Below, in pieces: positions 1 through 8,987 of a stretch of 64,000 bases of DNA (position 1 is its first letter; the number at the start of each line of letters is the position of its first letter). Below the pieces are notes generated by a model that made no database searches, was not told the origin of the DNA, and saw only the letters and a list, made by a program, of their open reading frames with translations. The stretch is taken from assembly GCF_002078505.1 (NCBI RefSeq), contig NZ_LUAV01000002.1, positions 145,832 through 209,831 of the forward strand, read 5' to 3'. The DNA is from Ensifer aridi. GTDB taxonomy: Bacteria > Pseudomonadota > Alphaproteobacteria > Rhizobiales > Rhizobiaceae. The translations under genes were made by a program, and so were the position numbers.

Positions 1-114
1 CGCGCGGCGCTGTAGGCGTGTTGAAAAATTCGCAGCAGTTCCATGCAGCCGCCGAACTTTTCGAGCGTCCGACGGCTGTCGTTTCTTGTGGGTAGAAGGT
101 AGGCTACCGGTCGA

Positions 115-957
115 TTATTCGAGGCCGATCTTCATCCACTTTTTCGCAAGCTTGTTGATTGTGCCATCAGACTTCGCCGCGCGGATCGCCTCATCAAACA
201 TAGCCTTGAGTTCGGTATCGTCCTTGCGAAGGCCGGCAGCGATACCTTGGCCGAATACTCCGCCGGTGAAGGTCGGCCCGGCAATGGTGTAGTCTTTGAA
301 GTCCTCCTTCGACAGCGTCGCGGTGAGCGATGTCGTCTGCGCTACGACGGCGTCGATGCGACCCGCCTGCAGATCGAGGTCGTGTTGCTCGACGGTCTTA
401 TATTCGCGCGGATCGACGACATCCTTGAAATAAGTGTCGAGGAAGGCGACGTTTGCCGTGGAGACCTGAGCGCCAACAGCCTTGCCGTTCAGGGCGTCCC
501 GAAGAGGCTGCAATTCCTGCTCGACCTTCGCTTTGTCGCCCGCAAGATCGATGGTCGTTCCGGTGCCAGGGAGATTTGCGAGCGGGCCCGACTTTTCAAC
601 CATGAACGCTGCCGCGGTTGGAGCATAGGGTTCGCTGAAGGAGATGACGGCAAGGCGCTTCTCAGTGACGATCATCGACGCCATGATGACATCGAACTTC
701 TTGGCGGTCAGCGACGGGATGAGTCCGTCCCAGTCCTGCGCGACAATGTTGCATTTGATCTTCATGCGGCCGCAAAGATCATTGGCGAGATCGATTTCGA
801 AGCCGGCAAGCTTCCCGTCGGGTCCTGTGAAATTCCAGGGCTCGTAGGCGCCTTCAGTGGCAATGGTGATTTCGGTTGGCTTGCCCTGCGCGTGGACGCT
901 ACTCGCAGCGAAGGCGCCAAGAATCATGCTGGCGAGTGCAAGTTCGATTTTCCTCAT
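115..957 (-). CDS. Periplasmic binding protein of a polar amino acid / opine type ABC transporter
   Basis: This 280-residue protein should bind a cationic amino acid or related guanidino compound in the periplasm and deliver it to the permeases encoded at 2993-4422. It begins with a basic residue pair, a hydrophobic stretch and an A-S-S-V-H-A-Q signal peptidase I site around residue 24. The mature part is an SBP_bac_3 fold like the LAO, HisJ and OccT proteins, with the usual opening I-A-T-E-G-A-Y-E-P-W-N-F. I chose the ATG at 957 rather than 963 or 987 because an AAGGGG ribosome site lies 7 bases before it. It follows the ureohydrolase gene by about 50 bases on the same strand, so the two are probably co-transcribed. 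The substrate is inferred from its neighbours only. Confidence 0.88.
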   Translation of the reverse strand: MRKIELALASMILGAFAASSVHAQGKPTEITIATEGAYEPWNFTGPDGKLAGFEIDLANDLCGRMKIKCNIVAQDWDGLIPSLTAKKFDVIMASMIVTEKRLAVISFSEPYAPTAAAFMVEKSGPLANLPGTGTTIDLAGDKAKVEQELQPLRDALNGKAVGAQVSTANVAFLDTYFKDVVDPREYKTVEQHDLDLQAGRIDAVVAQTTSLTATLSKEDFKDYTIAGPTFTGGVFGQGIAAGLRKDDTELKAMFDEAIRAAKSDGTINKLAKKWMKIGLE

Positions 958-1008
958 TTTCATTCCCCTTTTTGGTTTGGCGCTCATTGTTGAGCGGCTT
1001 GCTTATGA

Positions 1009-2076
1009 TCAGCGTGATGCCTCGATCTGCCGGGAAGCGCGGATCCTCATCGCCTCTGCGGCCAGGCAGAGGATTTCGAATAAAACCTGAGCGGCGATCT
1101 GCGCCGTATTCGTTGTCGGATCGTATTGAGGCGCGACCTCGACGACGTCGCCGCCGATGATGTCGAGACCTGAAAGACCGCGAAGGATGCCGAGCGCCTG
1201 GGTGGAGGTGAGCCCTCCCACCTCGGGTGTGCCGGTCCCTGACGCAAATGCCGGGTCCAGGGCATCCACGTCGAAGCTGACGTAGGTCGGGCCGTCGCCC
1301 GCCACCGCGCGAGCCTTTTCGATCACCTTTTTGATGCCGAGTTCCTCAACCTCCTCGGCGTGAATGACGGTCATTCCAGAGGCGTAGGAAAACTCCCAGA
1401 GATACTCGGAATTGCCACGGATACCGATCTGGATCGTCCGGCGGGGATCCAGCACGCCGTCGAGCACGGCTTGCCGGAACGGACCGCCATGATGAAACTT
1501 GCAGCCCTCAAACGAGCCGCTCGTATCGCAATGGGCATCGATGTGGATCATGCCGACTGGCCGATCGCGGCCGACGGCGCGAAGCAGCGGCAGTCCTATT
1601 GAGTGATCACCGCCGACCGAGAGCGGCACAACGCCAGCGTCGATCAGGGCACGAACATACCGCTCTATATCCTCGTGCGAACTAACGAGATCGAAACGGC
1701 TGCGGAAGGGCACGTCGCCCACATCCGCGACGCAGACATGCGCGGTGGGGACCGCACGCAACACGTGATCAAAGGGCCCTACTCTCTCGACGTTGCGAAC
1801 GGCGCGAGGACCGAAGCGTGCACCGGGGCGGTTCGTCACACCCAGATCCAGCGGGATGCCGAGAAGAGCTACATCGATATCTGTAAAGCCGGGCGCAGCA
1901 TCTTGCCGAAGAGGGGCTTTCAGCAACGTCGGAACGCCGCAATAGGGGGCCTGGCGGCTATCGCCTTCGCCGAAGATCTGGTCTGCGACCTTGCGAAACT
2001 CGGGGTCGAAAATGTCAGCCCCGGACGCGTTCGCATACCGGGCACGGAGTTCCTCAAGGCTCAAGATCTCAGGCAT
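1009..2076 (-). CDS. Ureohydrolase (agmatinase / arginase / guanidinobutyrase family)
   Basis: The 355-residue product belongs to the binuclear manganese ureohydrolases, which release urea from guanidino compounds. All metal-ligand motifs are visible: GGDHS near residue 158, D-A-H-C-D near 181, and S-F-D-V-D-A-L-D-P near 268, plus the late GGDVVEVAP segment. The length is slightly above the usual 300-350 because of an N-terminal extension of about 60 residues, seen in many rhizobial agmatinase-like paralogues. It is divergent from a GntR/FCD regulator and upstream of an ABC binding protein, which suggests the substrate is imported. Agmatine, guanidinobutyrate or a related guanidine compound are all possible; sequence alone does not decide, so I give no gene symbol. 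Confidence 0.9.
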   Translation of the reverse strand: MPEILSLEELRARYANASGADIFDPEFRKVADQIFGEGDSRQAPYCGVPTLLKAPLRQDAAPGFTDIDVALLGIPLDLGVTNRPGARFGPRAVRNVERVGPFDHVLRAVPTAHVCVADVGDVPFRSRFDLVSSHEDIERYVRALIDAGVVPLSVGGDHSIGLPLLRAVGRDRPVGMIHIDAHCDTSGSFEGCKFHHGGPFRQAVLDGVLDPRRTIQIGIRGNSEYLWEFSYASGMTVIHAEEVEELGIKKVIEKARAVAGDGPTYVSFDVDALDPAFASGTGTPEVGGLTSTQALGILRGLSGLDIIGGDVVEVAPQYDPTTNTAQIAAQVLFEILCLAAEAMRIRASRQIEASR

Positions 2077-2160
2077 GCAAGGTCCTCCATCCGCCCTTTA
2101 TCCCCCTGGGTCTTGCCGATTCCGCTTTTCGACAGAATGCCATTGATGCTGTGGGCAACG

Positions 2161-2180
2161 TTGTATACATATCTGTATGC
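2161..2180. promoter_or_regulatory. Candidate GntR/FCD operator between ureohydrolase and regulator
   Basis: The divergent gap contains ATACA-tatc-TGTAT at 2165-2178, an inverted repeat with 5-base arms, overlapping TGTATACA at 2162-2169. Short palindromes of this kind are typical FCD-type GntR sites. Its position would let one regulator control both divergent transcripts. This is a match by eye, with no consensus from relatives to support it. Confidence 0.4.
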
Positions 2181-2264
2181 CACTTGATCTGGCAAGAGGA
2201 AAAACGATATCTTTCTTCGCAGTAGTCCGGCTCTTGCGGCCGCGGACTATGAAAGGGGACTGGT

Positions 2265-2963
2265 TTGACACTCACCAAAAACGAGCCGCGCGCTTCGCTG
2301 CGTGAAACGACATATGCTCGACTGAAGGATCTGATCCTCACCGGACAGCTGCGGCCCTCCGAGCGACTCTCCGAAAACGCTCTCGCAAAGAGGCTCGGAG
2401 TGAGCCGCACTCCGCTCCGCGAAGCGTTGATGAAGCTTGAAGAGGAAGGCCTGGTCGTCGGCCAAAGAAACCTCGGCTACACGGTCTCGGACTTGGACAT
2501 CACCGCCTTCTGCAACCTCTTGGTTGTCCGCGAGGCGCTCGATGTGTGCGCGGCCCGGCTCGCCTGCGTCACGGCGACGGAAGAAGATCTCGACAGGCTT
2601 CGCGGCGTCATCTCGCAGATGGTCGAACTCAAGGAAAGTGCCGATGACACTCCTTCCGATGCGGCGCGAAACCTTGATCTCGGTCTTTACATCCACCGGG
2701 TCATTCTGGAGGCGGCGCGCAATGATGCGCTCACTCGGCTAAGCGAGCAGGTGTATCAGCAGCTGCGGCTGGCGCTCTGGCTCGAAGTTCTGTGGGTGGA
2801 TCTCGAACACACCGATTTGGATGAGCACCGGGCCATTGCCGATGCCATCTGCGCGCGCGACCCGGAGGCGGCCGAGGCGGCTGCGCGAGCGCATGTTCAG
2901 AGCTCACTAAAGAACATGTCGAAACTGCAGCGCATTTGGGCGCACCGACGGGCCGCGGATTAA
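2265..2963 (+). CDS. GntR family regulator, FCD subfamily
   Basis: This 232-residue protein has an N-terminal winged helix (about residues 10-75, including S-R-T-P-L-R-E-A-L-M-K-L in the recognition region) and a C-terminal all-helical FCD ligand-binding domain (about 85-215) with the D/H metal-binding pattern (e.g. the H of Y-I-H-R and later H-R-A-I-A-D-A-I, A-H-V). It starts with TTG, preceded by GAAAGGGG eight bases upstream; no ATG fits the frame. It is divergent from the ureohydrolase and lies directly upstream of the permease genes, so it most likely controls the whole transporter and hydrolase module in response to the substrate or a breakdown product. Confidence 0.88.
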   Translation: MTLTKNEPRASLRETTYARLKDLILTGQLRPSERLSENALAKRLGVSRTPLREALMKLEEEGLVVGQRNLGYTVSDLDITAFCNLLVVREALDVCAARLACVTATEEDLDRLRGVISQMVELKESADDTPSDAARNLDLGLYIHRVILEAARNDALTRLSEQVYQQLRLALWLEVLWVDLEHTDLDEHRAIADAICARDPEAAEAAARAHVQSSLKNMSKLQRIWAHRRAAD

Positions 2964-2992
2964 CTCGCCGGGCGCAGAGAGGCCGGATACGC

Positions 2993-3718
2993 ATGGAACT
3001 CATTGACAGGTATTTGGTGCTCGTCGGCTTTGGCGAGACCGGTTGGGGGCCATTGCTTCTTAGCGCATCGGCCATGACCCTCGGGGTCTCGATCTGCGGC
3101 TTCCTGGCGGGTACGGTGATTGGATCAGTCGTCACGTTCATGAAGTTGTCGCGCTACATGGTGCTCCGCTGGCTAGCGGACGGTTACACGACCATCCTGC
3201 GCGGTGTGCCGGATCTTCTCGTCATCTACCTGTTCTATTTTGGCGGGAGCGCATTTCTGGGGTATCTCGGCGGCCTCTTTGGCTATCAAGGCTTCATTGG
3301 CATGCCGGCTTTCCTCACCGGCACGTTGGCGCTCGGCGTTGTTTCCGCCGCATATCAATCCGAAGTGTTTCGTGGCGCTTTCAAGTCCGTTGCCAGCGGC
3401 GAGCTCGAGGCGGCGAGTGCTGTCGGAATGCGGCCCTGGCCGAAGTTTCGCCGCATCGTCGCCCCCCTGGTTCTGCGCTACGCTATCCCCGGATTGGGCA
3501 ATACCTGGCAACTCGTGCTGAAGGAGTCGGCGCTGATTTCCGTCACTGGCCTCGTCGAACTTCTGCGTCAATCTCAGATCGCGGCCGGTTCGACACGGCG
3601 GCCATTCGAGTTCTACCTGACTGCCGTCGTTCTCTATCTCGTCATCACCTGGGCATCGTCGATCGCCTTCCGCCATTTGGAGACGAGAACCATGCGCGGC
3701 ACCCGGAGTTCTCTGTGA
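2993..3718 (+). CDS. ABC transporter permease, HisM/HisQ type
   Basis: A 241-residue inner-membrane protein of the polar amino acid permease family (BPD_transp_1). Several hydrophobic helices are visible, and the EAA loop that contacts the ATPase is present as [12 protein letters not shown] start it at ATG 2993, which has AGAGAGG seven to ten bases upstream; the longer frame would overlap the end of the regulator gene. It overlaps the next permease gene by a TGATG junction, indicating translational coupling. The two permeases should form a heterodimeric channel. Confidence 0.88.
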   Translation: MELIDRYLVLVGFGETGWGPLLLSASAMTLGVSICGFLAGTVIGSVVTFMKLSRYMVLRWLADGYTTILRGVPDLLVIYLFYFGGSAFLGYLGGLFGYQGFIGMPAFLTGTLALGVVSAAYQSEVFRGAFKSVASGELEAASAVGMRPWPKFRRIVAPLVLRYAIPGLGNTWQLVLKESALISVTGLVELLRQSQIAAGSTRRPFEFYLTAVVLYLVITWASSIAFRHLETRTMRGTRSSL

Positions 3719-4422
3719 TGGACTTTGCATTCATGTGGGAGACGTTCCTCATCCTCCTGACGGGCTTGCCGCTCACACTGGAGCTTGCAGTGACGTCCAT
3801 TTTAGCCGGCGGCATCCTTGCGCTTCTTCTTTCGCTTTTTGCGGTGGTCGGAGGGCCGATCGGCCGTGGTTTCACCCGAGGCTACGTCTTCGTCTTTCGA
3901 GGGTCGCCGCTGCTTGTACAGATGTTCCTCATTTATTACGGCCTTGGGCAATTCCGACCATTGCTGCAGGAACTCGGCCTTTGGGCAATCTTCCGCGAGC
4001 CCTATTGGTGTGCAGTGATCGCACTGACGTTGAACACAGCGGCCTATACCAGCGAGATCTTCCGCGGAGGCTTGAACGCCGTTTCCGTTCAGCAGGTCGA
4101 GGCAGCGCGTGCCTGCGGCATGTCGGGCCCGCTGCTGTTCAGGCGCATCGTTTTGCCCATCGCTATCCGGCATGCACTTCCAGCCTACGGCAACGAAGTC
4201 ATCTTGATGCTCAAGGCAACCGCGCTGGCATCCGTCATCACAATCATGGAAGTCACCGGCCTTGCGGGGAAGCTGATTGCCGACAGCTTCCGAGCCTTCG
4301 AGGTCTTCATCGTCGCCGGTGCGATTTATCTCGCGATTACCTTCCTCGTCACGCGGTTGATGATGATCGTCGAATTCTGGCTCTCGCCCCATCTTCGCAT
4401 GAGGCCACCAACTTTGGCATAA
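3718..4422 (+). CDS. ABC transporter permease, HisQ/HisM type (second subunit)
   Basis: The 234-residue partner permease has the same BPD_transp_1 fold, with the EAA loop visible as [11 protein letters not shown]. The start codon overlaps the stop of the upstream permease by one base; a GTG one codon earlier is possible. It is followed after 11 bases by the ATPase gene, so gntR, two permeases and ATPase appear to be one operon. Together with the binding protein encoded across the divergent gap, the set makes a complete importer. Confidence 0.88.
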   Translation: MDFAFMWETFLILLTGLPLTLELAVTSILAGGILALLLSLFAVVGGPIGRGFTRGYVFVFRGSPLLVQMFLIYYGLGQFRPLLQELGLWAIFREPYWCAVIALTLNTAAYTSEIFRGGLNAVSVQQVEAARACGMSGPLLFRRIVLPIAIRHALPAYGNEVILMLKATALASVITIMEVTGLAGKLIADSFRAFEVFIVAGAIYLAITFLVTRLMMIVEFWLSPHLRMRPPTLA

Positions 4423-4433
4423 CGGGAGTACGC

Positions 4434-5237
4434 ATGTCTGACAGGGGAACGTTTCTCACGGCTGACAATAAGAACAGCACAGCCGCCGTCTCGGTGAAGG
4501 ACCTTCGCAAACGCTTCGGTCCGCTTGAAGTTTTGAAGGGAGTTTCGCTCGAAGCGCTGGAAGGTGATGTGATCTCGATCCTCGGCTCATCCGGATCCGG
4601 AAAGTCGACGATGTTGAGGTGCATCAATATGCTCGAAGTGCCCGACAGCGGTGAAGTCTGTATTGGCGGTGAAATGTTTCGGCTGAAAAAGGGACGGCAC
4701 AAAACCGAGCCGGCCGATCGGCGGCAAGTTGATCGTCTTCGCGAACACATTGGAATGGTATTCCAGAGTTTCAATCTGTGGTCGCATATGACGATCCTCG
4801 AGAACGTGATCGAAGCACCCGTACATGTGCAAAAGCGCAATCGCGCCGAATGCATTGAAGAGGCGGAGGCTTTGCTCGAGCGGGTCGGTATCGGCGACAA
4901 ACGCAATTTCTACCCTGGCCACTTGTCTGGCGGGCAACAGCAACGCGCCGCGATCGCGCGGGCGTTGGCGCAACGACCGAAGGTCATGCTCTTCGATGAG
5001 CCGACCTCCGCACTCGATCCGGAGCTTGTCGGCGAAGTGCTGAAGGTTATGCGTTCACTCGCTGAAGAAGGCCGAACGATGCTCGTCGTCACCCACGAGA
5101 TGGCGTTCGCACGCGACGTGTCCAGTAGGGTTGTGTTTCTGCACAAGGGCGTTGTCGAGGAAGAGGGGCATCCTGCCGAAGTTTTTCGAAACCCAAAGTC
5201 CGAGCGCTTCCGGCAGTTTCTTTCGAATGAGCGATAG
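4434..5237 (+). CDS. ABC transporter ATP-binding protein, HisP/OccP/GlnQ type
   Basis: This 267-residue ATPase powers the importer. Walker A is G-S-S-G-S-G-K-S-T (near residue 54), the Q-loop is V-F-Q-S-F-N-L-W, the signature is LSGGQQQR, Walker B is V-M-L-F-D-E-P, followed by T-S-A-L-D and the switch histidine in V-T-H-E-M. The length is usual for polar amino acid ATPases, with a short N-terminal extension of about 20 residues. The ATG at 4434 has GGGAG upstream. The frame is open much further upstream through the permease gene, but that part is an out-of-frame shadow. Confidence 0.92.
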   Translation: MSDRGTFLTADNKNSTAAVSVKDLRKRFGPLEVLKGVSLEALEGDVISILGSSGSGKSTMLRCINMLEVPDSGEVCIGGEMFRLKKGRHKTEPADRRQVDRLREHIGMVFQSFNLWSHMTILENVIEAPVHVQKRNRAECIEEAEALLERVGIGDKRNFYPGHLSGGQQQRAAIARALAQRPKVMLFDEPTSALDPELVGEVLKVMRSLAEEGRTMLVVTHEMAFARDVSSRVVFLHKGVVEEEGHPAEVFRNPKSERFRQFLSNER

Positions 5238-5363
5238 TCTTGGAAGTTCGCCAAGTCGAAAAGACTCTGTCCGCCATCCCCGCCAATTGTTTTTTATCGC
5301 GCCATGTTTTCGCGTCTCGTTTCAGGCGGGGTCTAGCGGGCCGCGGGCTTTTCGAAGCTCGCT

Positions 5364-6233
5364 TTAGGTGCTCTTGATCACTCCGTTCATGCCGTTCGGG
5401 TAGAAGCCGCCCTTGCTCGCGCCTGCCTGATCGGTGAGATACACGATTCGTAACACCTCCTCCGGAGTTCTGGTGAAGGCTATCGCATCCGGCGTCGAAG
5501 GAACGATGTTGGCTTTGCCGTCCATTCGCATCCCTTGATCCTTGTCCTCCGGTCCATCGATCTTGTCGCGTGCGTCGGAAACCGCATTTGCCGCCTCCCA
5601 GGCCTGTTCGCCCATTCTGTAGAGCGTCGAGCGCGCCATTCCCATATGGTAGGCCTCGACCGCCAGAATTCCGGCGGCGGCGGCGAGAAAATCCTTGTTC
5701 TTGAGGACCGTCGCCGCACCCGCATAGGCGGTGACGCCCACGTCTTCGAACAGCATGCCGCCGAGCACGAAATTCATTTCGTTGCCGAAGGGATCGAAGT
5801 CCTCGCCCAAGCCGGCGGCTTTTGCAACCGCAGCAAAGCCGGCATCGAAATCGATCGCCGGTCGAGACACGGCCTGATCTCCGAGCGTTTTGCGATAGAA
5901 TCTGACGTGCGCAAGTTCGTTTTCCGCGACCTCGCGCATGAACTCGCCGATCGCAGGGGTATCAAAGGAAACTTGCTTGCCGCCGGTCACCGGGCCGGGT
6001 TCCGCCCCGGCATCGGAATCGTCGATTCCCTTGCCGGTAGTACCCCGCAAATAGTACTCGGCTTCCATATACTCCAGGTTGAGGGCAAACTGAAAAATAT
6101 CCTCATCCTGCATGTCGGCCGGTTCGTCGGCGCGCGAAACCGCAGGGAAACCTGTGGTCGAGGCAAGCACCGCTCCGAAACCGAACTGCAATACTCTGCG
6201 CCGGGGAAGATAAAGCGAAGGTATGACGCGCAT
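5364..6233 (-). CDS. Exported ferritin-like domain protein (Tat substrate)
   Basis: This 289-residue protein opens with a twin-arginine signal (P-R-R-R-V-L-Q-F-G-F-G) and a cleavage region ending S-R-A-D, so it is probably exported folded. The rest is a four-helix ferritin-like fold of the Ferritin_2 / Rds1 group, with glutamates and histidines in L-E-Y-M-E-A-E-Y-Y, E-N-E-L-A-H-V-R-F-Y and A-V-E-A-Y-H-M-G that fit a di-metal site. Its enzymatic role is unknown; relatives are linked to stress and desiccation. AAGGAGGAACC gives a strong ribosome site before the ATG at 6233. A general-stress promoter match lies about 65-90 bases upstream. Confidence 0.82.
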   Translation of the reverse strand: MRVIPSLYLPRRRVLQFGFGAVLASTTGFPAVSRADEPADMQDEDIFQFALNLEYMEAEYYLRGTTGKGIDDSDAGAEPGPVTGGKQVSFDTPAIGEFMREVAENELAHVRFYRKTLGDQAVSRPAIDFDAGFAAVAKAAGLGEDFDPFGNEMNFVLGGMLFEDVGVTAYAGAATVLKNKDFLAAAAGILAVEAYHMGMARSTLYRMGEQAWEAANAVSDARDKIDGPEDKDQGMRMDGKANIVPSTPDAIAFTRTPEEVLRIVYLTDQAGASKGGFYPNGMNGVIKST

Positions 6234-6296
6234 TGGTTCCTCCTTGAGGCCCGCCGGCGTCAGTCTTGGCTCCTTCGATGCGGGCCAACTCACCCG

Positions 6297-6321
6297 AACA
6301 TCGCGACAGGGGAAATGTTCC
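6297..6321 (-). promoter_or_regulatory. RpoE2-type (general stress ECF sigma) promoter match
   Basis: On the minus strand GGAAC (6317-6321) is followed after 16 bases by TGTT (6297-6300). Sinorhizobium RpoE2 promoters are known to read GGAAC-N16/17-CGTT, so this differs at one base of the -10. It precedes the ferritin-like gene, a plausible stress function. No mapping of transcripts is available here. Confidence 0.5.
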
Positions 6322-6452
6322 GGTCGCGCCGCTACTGCGTGATTCCGTTGCACATCCGATTGGACACACGGCGCTGTAGGACTGCCCGCCGAAGACACTG
6401 GCAGGCTGCGAAACCACTGGCGTTTGGTCGTCGGCTGTCGCGGACGCTTGCA

Positions 6453-7901
6453 TCACGACGCGTTGCGAGGAAGCACAGCGCCTTTCGCGAGGACACGGCT
6501 CCCAACCGCAATGGGGAGAGCGATGACGATCAGGACCGCTGCGACCGCGAAGGTGATTCGCATGCCCGTGGCAACGTCATCGGCAGGTGCCGCCGTGATG
6601 TCGGGTGCAGCCGAGGCGACGGCGAAGACGGCTCCCATGACGGAAGCACCAGTGACGAGCCCGACATTACGCGACAGGTTGAGCATGCCGGAAACGACGC
6701 CTCGCTGATCCGGATGGACATCCATCATGACGGTCGTGTTGTTGGCCGCCTGAAACAACTGGTAGCCGGGCGTGAGCACGGCGATGGCGGCAATGTAGCC
6801 CGCGACGCCGAAGATCGACGGCAGCACGGACAGAGCAATTGCCCCGCCTGCCATCACGATCAGTCCGGCTATGACGACGGAAGCAGCGCCCCAACGATCG
6901 ACGACACGGCCGGCCGGGATGCCGCTCAGCGCGGAAATAATCGGGCCAGCCGCCATGACGATGCCGACAAGGGTCGCGTCGAGCCCGAGCGCATGCGACA
7001 GGTAGAACGGGCCGACCACCAGCGTCGCCATCATCACCGTCGAGACGAGCGCGTTCATTGCAAGACTTGTGCTCAGCACGGGGTTGCGGAACGCCGCCAA
7101 TCGGATCAGGGGCGATGCCACCCTTGCTTCCGCGAGTACGAAAAGGGCGCCTGCCAAGGCTGCGGCCGCCAGGAGCCCCATGTTGAGTCGGTCGAAATGA
7201 CCGCGCCCCGCCGTCATGGCGAGCGCATAGGCCGCAAGCGTCACGCCGAGCAACAGCGTGCCCAGACCGTCGAAGCCGTCGCAATCGATCTTCGCGCTGC
7301 GCCCTTGGCCGGACAGGAAGCGATGAGCGAGAAGGATATTCAGGATGCCGAGCGGAACCATGATGAGAAAGATCGTCCGCCAGCCGGCTCCGGCAATCAG
7401 GATGCCGCCGAGCGATGGGCCGAGCGCGGTGCCGATGGCCGACATCGTGCCGAGCAAGCCCATGGCGCTTCCGGTCTTCTCCTTCGGGACGGTCTCGCCG
7501 ACAAGCGCCATGGCAAGCGCCATCATGATCGCCGCTCCGATACCTTGCGCCGCCCGGGCGGCGATGAGCAGCCATAGCGTCGGCGCGACGCCGCTCAAGG
7601 CGGATGCGGCCGTGAACAGGGCGATTCCGGTGATGAGCAGCCGCCGGCGGCCGACGATATCGCCGAGCCTCCCGACGCTGACGATCAGCGTGGTGATGGC
7701 GAGGAGATAGGCAAGTACGATCCATTGAACTTGCTGGAACGGTGCAGCGAACGCCACGGCCAGCGTCGGCAGGGCAACATTGGCGATGCTGGTGCCGAGC
7801 GAAGACAGCAATATCGTCAGCGAAAGGCCGGCGAGCGCCCATCGGCTCGAGGCGCGATCTTCCACTGGCTCGTCTTTCTTTGCGGTGTTTGGCTTCGACA
7901 T
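6453..7901 (-). CDS. MFS drug/metabolite exporter, DHA2-like (14 TM)
   Basis: The 482-residue protein is a proton-driven major facilitator with about 14 hydrophobic segments, as in the EmrB/QacA group. Motif A appears as G-R-L-G-D-I-V-G-R-R-R after TM2, and the antiporter-type motif C region as G-P-S-L-G-G-I-L. The N-terminal 20 residues are charged and cytoplasmic. A GAGGGAG site lies before the ATG. It is divergent from a LysR regulator across a gap holding a palindrome, so it is probably induced by a compound that the regulator senses. The exported compound cannot be read from sequence. Confidence 0.88.
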   Translation of the reverse strand: MSKPNTAKKDEPVEDRASSRWALAGLSLTILLSSLGTSIANVALPTLAVAFAAPFQQVQWIVLAYLLAITTLIVSVGRLGDIVGRRRLLITGIALFTAASALSGVAPTLWLLIAARAAQGIGAAIMMALAMALVGETVPKEKTGSAMGLLGTMSAIGTALGPSLGGILIAGAGWRTIFLIMVPLGILNILLAHRFLSGQGRSAKIDCDGFDGLGTLLLGVTLAAYALAMTAGRGHFDRLNMGLLAAAALAGALFVLAEARVASPLIRLAAFRNPVLSTSLAMNALVSTVMMATLVVGPFYLSHALGLDATLVGIVMAAGPIISALSGIPAGRVVDRWGAASVVIAGLIVMAGGAIALSVLPSIFGVAGYIAAIAVLTPGYQLFQAANNTTVMMDVHPDQRGVVSGMLNLSRNVGLVTGASVMGAVFAVASAAPDITAAPADDVATGMRITFAVAAVLIVIALPIAVGSRVLAKGAVLPRNAS

Positions 7902-7971
7902 AAGGCTCCCTCTCCCGACGCCCGAACCGGCGCCGTCAGAAGCCTAGGCCGTCGCGCTATATGGCGGAAGG

Positions 7972-7997
7972 CGCACGATTTGCATTTTATTCGTGCG
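7972..7997. promoter_or_regulatory. Candidate LysR operator (inverted repeat)
   Basis: CGCACGA (7972-7978) and TCGTGCG (7991-7997) form a perfect 7-base inverted repeat with a 12-base AT-rich spacer. It lies between the divergent MFS and lysR-type genes, 40 bases before the regulator start. The size and T-rich core suit a LysR-type binding site. Confidence 0.55.
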
Positions 7998-8038
7998 TTT
8001 GACGCCACATATCAGCCAGACTGCGCTATGCTCGATTC

Positions 8039-8977
8039 ATGTCGAAACCCGATCTCAATCTGCTCGTGACCCTTGATGTGCTGCTCGCCGAAGGCAGCGT
8101 CGCGCGCGCGGCTAGAAGGCTGCGATTGAGCCCATCGGCGATGAGCCGGGCGCTCCAGCGATTGCGCGAGACGACGGGCGATCCGCTGTTGGTCCGGGCC
8201 GGACGCAGTCTCGTCCCGACGCCCCGGGCGCTCGAACTCAAGGAGAGAGTCGGCCAACTCGTGGAGGCCGCGCAAAGCGTTCTCCGCCCCGCCGAGAAGC
8301 TCGACCTCAAGCGGCTTGTCCGCACCTTCACGGTCAGGACCAGCGACGGTTTCGTCGAGAATTTCGGACCGGACCTCATTGCCCGCATAGGCGAGGATGC
8401 GCCCGGCGTGCGGCTGTGTTTCATGCAGAAATCGAACAAGGACAACGCGCCACTGCGCGAAGGAACGGTGGATCTCGAAACGGGCGTCGTGGGCGACATG
8501 ACCGGCCCGGAGCTGCGTGTGCAGGCTCTCTTCCAGGACAGTTTCGTCGGTGTCGTCGGCAAGGGGCACCCGCTGAGCGAGGGTGAGATCACCCCCGAGC
8601 GCTACGCGGCCGGCAGACATATCCTGGTCTCACGACGGGGTCTCGACAAGGCAGCGCTCGATATCGATGACGCGCTGAAGCCGTTCGGGTTGGAACGCGA
8701 GATCGCCACGACCGTCGGCGGGTTCTCGACCGCGCTGGCTCTCGCTCGCGCCACCGACCTGGTCGCCAGCGTTCCCGAAAGGCATACCCGGAGTTTGCGC
8801 GACGGAATGTTCAGTTTTCCGCTTCCCGTCGCGGTGCCGCAGATCACGGTCTCGTTGCTTTGGCACCCGCGGCTCGACGCCGATCCGGCGCATCGCTGGC
8901 TGCGGAACTGCATCCGCGACGTTTGCGCGGGCCGACGCTCCGATCTCTCTATGGGTAAGGGAGTGGGGGAAGGCTGA
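8039..8977 (+). CDS. LysR family transcriptional regulator
   Basis: The 312-residue protein has an N-terminal winged helix (about residues 5-65, with S-V-A-R-A-A-R-R-L-R-L-S-P-S-A-M-S-R) and a LysR substrate-binding domain (about 95-295). The length is normal. There is no clear Shine-Dalgarno before the ATG. It is divergent from the MFS exporter gene and should be its activator or repressor. The closest functional types, judging by D-L-N-L-L-V-T-L-D-V-L-L, are NodD/PcpR-like LysR proteins with a short N-terminus, but the ligand is unknown. Confidence 0.9.
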   Translation: MSKPDLNLLVTLDVLLAEGSVARAARRLRLSPSAMSRALQRLRETTGDPLLVRAGRSLVPTPRALELKERVGQLVEAAQSVLRPAEKLDLKRLVRTFTVRTSDGFVENFGPDLIARIGEDAPGVRLCFMQKSNKDNAPLREGTVDLETGVVGDMTGPELRVQALFQDSFVGVVGKGHPLSEGEITPERYAAGRHILVSRRGLDKAALDIDDALKPFGLEREIATTVGGFSTALALARATDLVASVPERHTRSLRDGMFSFPLPVAVPQITVSLLWHPRLDADPAHRWLRNCIRDVCAGRRSDLSMGKGVGEG

Positions 8978-8987
8978 GTCGAGACCT

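Noticed and set aside
1..114. Left edge as part of another gene
   Set aside because: No frame with a recognisable product or ribosome site is visible; it is simply the 3' flank of the binding protein gene.
5535..7577. A 680-codon open frame on the plus strand across the ferritin-like and MFS genes
   Set aside because: It runs through two well-supported genes on the other strand and the gap between them; the product is Arg/His-rich with no fold.
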